From assembly GCA_020852865.1 (NCBI GenBank), contig JADYZZ010000059.1, positions 1 through 64,000 on the forward strand: DNA of 64,000 nt, written 5' to 3'. Shown here piece after piece: positions 59,517-64,000 of the stretch (position 1 is its first letter; each line of letters starts with the position of its first letter). The position numbers and the translations under genes are program-made. The stretch comes from Rubrivivax sp. (GTDB taxonomy: Bacteria > Pseudomonadota > Gammaproteobacteria > Burkholderiales > Burkholderiaceae_C). The notes under the pieces are model-generated. The model was given only the letters and a program-made list of their open reading frames with translations, did no database searches and was not told the origin of the DNA.

Positions 59517-60148
59517 ATGCCGCCCAGCAAGCGCGGATTGAGCGTGTAGGTGCCGGAAAAGGTCGCCTCGGCCAGGGTGCGCCCGGCCAGCGCCTGACGC
59601 ACGGCGTGGCCGTCGAACCGGCCCTCCAGCGGCAGCCGCGGCAGCGAGATCGCGTACAGCGTGAACACGTAGTGATGCACCAGCGTGTCGTTGAACGGCG
59701 GGAACGGGCCGTCGTAGCCGAAGTAGTTGCCCGCCATCTGTGCGTCGCCGGCGAACCACTTCGTGTAGTCGTTCAGGCCCTGGCGCGCGCCGTTGGCGCA
59801 TTCGGGCCCCGGCTTGCCGCGCGCCACGAAACCGCGGCTGAACTCGCCCTCGGCGATCACGGTCGGCCGCGGCGGCAGATCGATCAGCACCCAGTGGAAG
59901 AAGTCGCCGCGCTCGATGTCGGCGGCGAGCTCGCGTCCGGGCTGGTTGACGTCGCGGCCGTCCAGCGGCACGTCGAAGTCGTGGCAGATCAGCACCATCG
60001 ACTTCGCGCCGTCGGGCAGCTCGCTCCAGGCCAGGTGCGGATTCAGGTTGTCGGAGAAGGTCGCGCCGCCTTGGCCGTCGGGCCGGCCGGCGGCATAGCG
60101 CGCAGGGATACGGTCCCCGTTGGTCCAGCTGTCGCTCCAGAGTTTCAT
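59513..60148 (-). CDS. YbhB/YbcL family Raf kinase inhibitor-like protein
   Basis: The product (211 residues) is a phosphatidylethanolamine-binding-fold protein. Characteristic segments are NLNPHLAWSELPDGAKSMVL, FFHWVLIDLPP (the conserved His-Trp-Val), GYDGPFPPFNDTLVHHYVF and the final TYTLNPRLLG. No signal peptide is seen after MKLWSDSW. Family members have been linked to kinase signalling and lipid binding, but bacterial roles are unclear. It precedes the histidine phosphatase with a 4-nt overlap. Confidence 0.9.
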   Translation of the reverse strand: MKLWSDSWTNGDRIPARYAAGRPDGQGGATFSDNLNPHLAWSELPDGAKSMVLICHDFDVPLDGRDVNQPGRELAADIERGDFFHWVLIDLPPRPTVIAEGEFSRGFVARGKPGPECANGARQGLNDYTKWFAGDAQMAGNYFGYDGPFPPFNDTLVHHYVFTLYAISLPRLPLEGRFDGHAVRQALAGRTLAEATFSGTYTLNPRLLGGM

Positions 60149-60191
60149 CGGCACGCCTTTCTCGGTTCGCGTCAGGCCCGCGCCGCGCCCG

Positions 60192-60497
60192 CTACACGCC
60201 CCAGACGATGGGCGCGTCTGCAGCCTGCGCACGGCGCAGCATCTCGATCACCGGCCACAGGCGCTGACGCAGCAGCACCGGCGTCTCGTCGCGTGCCGCA
60301 GCCTCCTCCGGCGGCTCGCCGTCGCGCTCGGCCGCGGCGATCGCCGCCTCGAGCGCGGCGATCGCCGCCGGCATGGCGCCGGCTTCGATGATGCCGCTGG
60401 CGGCCGGCTCGCGCCCGAGCAGCCGCAGCAGCCGGTCGCCCTGCGGCGCGAGCATGACGAGGTCACCGCTGGCCTTGCTCTTGAACTTGTAGATCAT
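60192..60497 (-). CDS. DUF1840 family protein
   Basis: The product (101 residues) begins MIYKFKSKASGDLVMLAPQGD, the fixed start of DUF1840, and ends with RLWPVIEMLRRAQAADAPIVWGV. It is small, hydrophilic and of unknown function, and common in Betaproteobacteria. A longer open frame continues upstream but is opposite to other coding sequence and not real. It lies 43 bases upstream of the YbhB start, in the same direction. Confidence 0.88.
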   Translation of the reverse strand: MIYKFKSKASGDLVMLAPQGDRLLRLLGREPAASGIIEAGAMPAAIAALEAAIAAAERDGEPPEEAAARDETPVLLRQRLWPVIEMLRRAQAADAPIVWGV

Positions 60498-60580
60498 GGC
60501 ATCCGCTTGCCGCACCCGACGGGAGTGCGCATTGTCGCAAAGCGCGGCGGACTGCGGTCGCCGCGGCGTGCCCGGCTGCC

Positions 60581-62719
60581 TCAGCCGCTCACCAGGCGCA
60601 TGCGCGCCGGCGTGCGCTTCCCGGGCGCGGCGCCAGCGAGTCTGTGCTCGAAGCTGAGCGGGTCGAGCGCCGGCGCGTAGAGCCAGCCCTGGAACTCGTC
60701 GCAGCCGGCGGCCTGCAGGAACGCGCGCTGAGCCTCGGTCTCCACGCCTTCGGCGATGGCGCGCATCCCCAGTGCCCGCGCCATCTGCAGGATCGCCTGC
60801 ACGATGCCGCAGTCGCCGGCGTCGTCGGGCAGCCCGGTGACGAAGCAACGGTCGATCTTCAGCTTGTCGATCGGGAAGCGCTTGAGGTAGACGAGGCTCG
60901 AGTAGCCGGTGCCGAAGTCGTCGATGGACAGGCGCACGCCCAGGCGTGCCAGGGCCTGCAGCCGCGCCAGCGCCTCGTCGGCGTCGTGCAGCAGGATCGA
61001 CTCGGTGAGCTCGAGCTCCAGCAGCCGCGGCTCGAGACCGGCCACCGCCAGCACGCCCGCCACGCGCTCGACGAAGTGCGGCTGCTGGAACTGCAGCGCC
61101 GACACGTTGATCGCGATCGGCACCGCGTGCCCGCGCTCGCGCCACAGCGCCGCCTGCCGCACCGCCTGCGCGAGCACCCAATCGCCGATCGGGACGATGA
61201 AGCCGCTGTCCTCGGCCACCGGGATGAAGCGCTGCGGCGCGACTTCGCCCAGCTCCGGGTCGCGCCAGCGCAGCAGCGCCTCGGCGCCGACGAGCAAGCC
61301 GTCGGCCAGGCGCACCTGCGGCTGGTACTGCAGCCGGAAGCGCCCGCTCACCAGCGCCTGGCGCATCGCGTGCTCGAGCGTCATGTCCGAGCGCCGGTCG
61401 GCCTCGGCGCGGCGCTGGTGCAGCCGCACGCCGGCGCGGCCGCTCGCCTTGACCGCGCGCATCGCGGCCTCGGCGTGGCGCGCCAGTTCGTCGGCGTGGC
61501 GGCCGTGCGCAGGCGCCAGCGCGATGCCGATGCTGCAGGTGAGCGTGAAGTGCGCGCCGTCGACGCTGCTGGGCTGCCCGACGACGTTGAGGATGCGGCG
61601 TGCCGTCGCCTCGGCCGCAGCGGCGTCGGCCGGCGCCAGCAGCAGCGCGAACTGGTCGCCGCTCACGCGCGCGAGCATGTCGGCTTCGCGCAGGCAGCCG
61701 CCGATGCGCTGCGCCGTGTCCTGCAGCACGCGGTCGCCGACGTCGTGGCCGAGGCTGTCGTTGACATGGCGGAAGCGGTCGAGATCGACGAGCAGCAACG
61801 CGAAGCCGGCACCGCTGCGCCGCTGCGTCTGCGCGATCGCCTCGGCCCGCTCGAAGAAGCCGCGACGGTTCGGCAGCGCGGTCAGAACGTCGAGCCGCTC
61901 GAGCGACTCGATGCGCTGCGCGGCAGCGATCTTCTCGGTCAGGTCGCGAAACGCCCAGACCCGGCCCTGCGCGCGGCCGCTGCACCACAGCGGGCGCGTC
62001 ACGCGCTCGTAGACACGGCCGTCGACGAGCTCGAGGCGGTCGCTGGCCGGCACCAGCGGCGCGTCGCGCAGCGCCTCGACGCGCCGCGCATAGGCGGCCT
62101 CGTCGGGCAGCTGGCGGCGCATCCAGGCATCGATGGCGGCGTCGTCGCGCTGCTGCAGCAGCTCGAGCGGCAGGCCCCACATGCGGCCGAAGCGGCGATT
62201 GAAGGCGCGGATCGCACCGCGCAAGTCGGTGACCAGCAAGCCGTCGGCGGCCGACTCGAGCGTCGCCTGCAGCTCGGCCAGGCGCAGCTCGCGCTCGTCG
62301 TCGGCGCGTTGCTCGGCACTGCGGTCGCGCACGACGACCAGCGCGTGCGCGCTGCCGCCGGCGGCGCCGGAGACGAGGTGGATGCTGCGGCTGGCGTGCA
62401 CGACGCGCGCCGCGGCGCCCTCGTCCGGCGGCCCGCATGCCTGTGCCGCGCCCGACGCGCCCGCGAGCACGAGCGCGGCCTCGCTGCACAGATCGCCGGG
62501 CTCGCCGCCGGCGGCCGCGGCCCAGTACGCCTCGTCCTCGGGCGACTGCAGCAGCGCGTCCGCCGCGCGGCCCACGAGCGCCTCGCGGGCACATCCGAAC
62601 AGCCGCGCTGCGGCCGCGTTCGCGGCGTGCACGCGCAGCCCCGCCAGTTCGACCAGCCATGCCGCATCGGGCAGGGCGTCGAGCAGGGCCAGAGCGTCGG
62701 GCACGCCGGGCTCGATCAC
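60581..62719 (-). CDS. PAS-GGDEF-EAL protein with degenerate GGDEF and intact EAL domain
   Basis: The product (712 residues, GTG start) has two or three PAS-like regions (about 10-115 and 155-275), a GGDEF domain at about 285-440 and an EAL domain at about 455-700. The cyclase motif reads SGDQF (353-357) instead of GGDEF, so cyclase activity is probably lost. The EAL motif is intact: AEALLRW with Glu480, then DDFGTGYSSLVYLKRFPID. It likely hydrolyses cyclic-di-GMP, with PAS and degenerate GGDEF as regulatory input. It begins 16 bases after the HD-GYP gene in the same direction, so the two are probably co-transcribed. No signal peptide or membrane helix was seen. Confidence 0.9.
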   Translation of the reverse strand: MIEPGVPDALALLDALPDAAWLVELAGLRVHAANAAAARLFGCAREALVGRAADALLQSPEDEAYWAAAAGGEPGDLCSEAALVLAGASGAAQACGPPDEGAAARVVHASRSIHLVSGAAGGSAHALVVVRDRSAEQRADDERELRLAELQATLESAADGLLVTDLRGAIRAFNRRFGRMWGLPLELLQQRDDAAIDAWMRRQLPDEAAYARRVEALRDAPLVPASDRLELVDGRVYERVTRPLWCSGRAQGRVWAFRDLTEKIAAAQRIESLERLDVLTALPNRRGFFERAEAIAQTQRRSGAGFALLLVDLDRFRHVNDSLGHDVGDRVLQDTAQRIGGCLREADMLARVSGDQFALLLAPADAAAAEATARRILNVVGQPSSVDGAHFTLTCSIGIALAPAHGRHADELARHAEAAMRAVKASGRAGVRLHQRRAEADRRSDMTLEHAMRQALVSGRFRLQYQPQVRLADGLLVGAEALLRWRDPELGEVAPQRFIPVAEDSGFIVPIGDWVLAQAVRQAALWRERGHAVPIAINVSALQFQQPHFVERVAGVLAVAGLEPRLLELELTESILLHDADEALARLQALARLGVRLSIDDFGTGYSSLVYLKRFPIDKLKIDRCFVTGLPDDAGDCGIVQAILQMARALGMRAIAEGVETEAQRAFLQAAGCDEFQGWLYAPALDPLSFEHRLAGAAPGKRTPARMRLVSG

Positions 62720-62735
62720 GGTACCGGGGCGTGGG

Positions 62736-63995
62736 TTAGACCACCGCCATCGCGTCGTCCTGCGCGGCGGGCGCCGCCTGCCCGAGCGGCTCGAAGTAGT
62801 AGTGCACGCGCGGGCGCGGATCGAGGTACTCGAGGGCCGGCGCCGGCAGCTTGCCCGCACCGAGACTGCGCCGGATGCCCACATCCGGCATCTCCTCGAG
62901 GTCGAGCAGCAGCGCGTCGCTGCGCGCCACCTTCGCATCGTGCACGAGCACGCGCGGCTTGAGCGGCCGCGTCGAGTTCACGCTCACCACCAGCGCGTAG
63001 CGGTCGTCGGTCAGCTGTACCAGCGAGCCGGCCGGATACACGCCCATCATGCGGATGAAGGCATTGAGCACGCCGGCGTCGTAGCGCCCGCGCCCCTGTG
63101 CGAACAGCATCGCCACCGCTTCGTGCGGCGTGAGCGGCGGCACGCGCGTGGGCGGATTGCACAGGTTGTCGTAGCGGTTCACGAGCGCGACGATGCGGCT
63201 GGCCAGGGCGATGCGCTCGCCCGCCAGGCGCTGCGGAAAGCCGCTCGCGTCGGCATGCTCGTGGTGCTGCGCGATCACCGCCAGCGCGCCGCCGGCCAGA
63301 CCCATGCGCCGGCCCAGCGCGACGCCCTTGGCGACATGGTCGCGGTAGGCCGAGAGCTCGGCCGCGCTCGCTCCCACCTCCAGGTGCCGTACGCGCTCGG
63401 GCAGCTCGGACTTGCCGAGGTCGTGCATGAGCGCACCGACCCCCAACTCGAGCATCTCGTCGGCACCCAGCCCGAGCGCGCGGCCGAGCAGCAAGCCGAT
63501 GACGCTCACGTTGAGCGCGTGGGCGGCGGCGCGCTCGCCGCCGCTGCCGCCGACGAGCCGGATGCCGATGTCGTCGCCGACCAGCATCTTGTCCAGCAGG
63601 GCACGTGCCAGCGCCTCGGACTGGGCGCGCGATTCGGCCGGCCGCGCAGCCGCGGCGTCGCAGGCCTGGCGCCAGGCCGACGCGGCCTCGCCGAACTGGC
63701 GCTCGCATTGCTGCTGTGCCTCGCGCTGCGCGTCCAGCAGCTCGCGGTGCCGGCGTGTCGCCGCCTGGGCCGGCGATTCCGTCGGCGCGGTCGCCGCCGG
63801 CGCGGCAGCGTCCGGATCGGCCGGCCGGTCGCTGCGTTCGGGGCTCCAGCGCACCTGGGCCAGGCCGAGGCGCCGGATCACGGCGATCTGCTCGGCGCTG
63901 GCGATCTTGAAGCTGGACAAGGGGAACGGATGCGACAGCCAGCCGCCGTCCAGGTGGATGAACATCCCTACCTGCAGCCCGTCCACCGCAATCAT
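62736..63995 (-). CDS. HD-GYP-like phosphodiesterase with DUF3391-type N-terminus
   Basis: The product (419 residues) begins MIAVDGLQVGMFIHL and HPFPLSSFKIAS, the DUF3391-like N-terminal region typical of some HD-GYP proteins. A long Ala/Gln-rich helix follows (about 75-130). The HD motif is ALMHDLGKSELPE, and the GYP position reads HADASGFPQRL (GFP in place of GYP). Metal-binding HD residues are intact. It should hydrolyse cyclic-di-GMP or a related nucleotide. The ATG at 63995 is 5 bases from the window edge, so the real start may lie upstream. Confidence 0.85.
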   Translation of the reverse strand: MIAVDGLQVGMFIHLDGGWLSHPFPLSSFKIASAEQIAVIRRLGLAQVRWSPERSDRPADPDAAAPAATAPTESPAQAATRRHRELLDAQREAQQQCERQFGEAASAWRQACDAAAARPAESRAQSEALARALLDKMLVGDDIGIRLVGGSGGERAAAHALNVSVIGLLLGRALGLGADEMLELGVGALMHDLGKSELPERVRHLEVGASAAELSAYRDHVAKGVALGRRMGLAGGALAVIAQHHEHADASGFPQRLAGERIALASRIVALVNRYDNLCNPPTRVPPLTPHEAVAMLFAQGRGRYDAGVLNAFIRMMGVYPAGSLVQLTDDRYALVVSVNSTRPLKPRVLVHDAKVARSDALLLDLEEMPDVGIRRSLGAGKLPAPALEYLDPRPRVHYYFEPLGQAAPAAQDDAMAVV

Positions 63996-64000
63996 GCTGC

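Overview
The window is very GC-rich chromosomal DNA, densely packed on both strands, and looks like a betaproteobacterium of the order Burkholderiales (Rubrivivax/Leptothrix-like). This rests on the argS-SPOR-dsbA block, lptA-lptB-rpoN, metX-metW, DUF1840 and DUF3079 proteins, a UbiH-type hydroxylase and strong third-position GC. Many gene pairs overlap by 4 nt (ATGA/GTGA), and long open frames opposite real genes are artefacts of the GC content. No rRNA, tRNA, CRISPR array or prophage was seen. A probable insertion-sequence end lies at the left edge.

Layout. 1-10 kb: IS remnant, DUF4197 protein, ruvA, a DMT permease coupled to a rhombosortase, glnE, a chemoreceptor with a c-type heme motif, a nitrilase-family hydrolase and a UbiH-like hydroxylase. 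10.2-18.0 kb: a membrane/polyamine cluster made of an SPFH-SHOCT protein, a DUF4178 zinc-ribbon membrane protein, a DUF350 protein, a membrane-fused aminopropyltransferase and a Tat-exported flavin oxidoreductase, followed by an aldo/keto reductase and a convergent SpeD-type decarboxylase. 18-33 kb: transketolase and GAPDH, a subtilisin-like protease with a GlyGly-CTERM tail (the likely client of the rhombosortase), a SPOR protein and BirA, a SET protein, topoisomerase III-YggU-AEC transporter, ProA, a LemA-like protein and a TlpA-like thioredoxin.

32-46 kb: flavocytochrome c sulfide dehydrogenase (fccAB-type), a DUF3079 protein, a SAM-II riboswitch ahead of metX-metW, an M14 carboxypeptidase, a VapBC-type toxin-antitoxin pair, a geranylgeranyl-reductase-like flavoprotein, a DksA-like protein, malate synthase G with a HAD hydrolase and a divergent LysR regulator, PsiF, and a Ser/Thr kinase fused to a cyclic-nucleotide-binding-like domain. 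46-64 kb: argS-SPOR-dsbA, lptA-lptB-rpoN-rlmL-like, an unknown membrane-anchored protein, corA behind a structured leader, a secreted TonB-C-like protein, ruvB, a histidine phosphatase overlapping a YbhB protein, DUF1840, and an EAL/HD-GYP-like pair for cyclic-di-GMP turnover.

The most notable systems are the polyamine/SPFH cluster, the rhombosortase with its protease partner, the SAM-II leader with a second hairpin abutting the metX start codon, and a small family of palindromic intergenic repeats. Domain calls come from reading motifs by eye. No database search was run, and start codons are inferred from ribosome-binding sites and gene overlaps.
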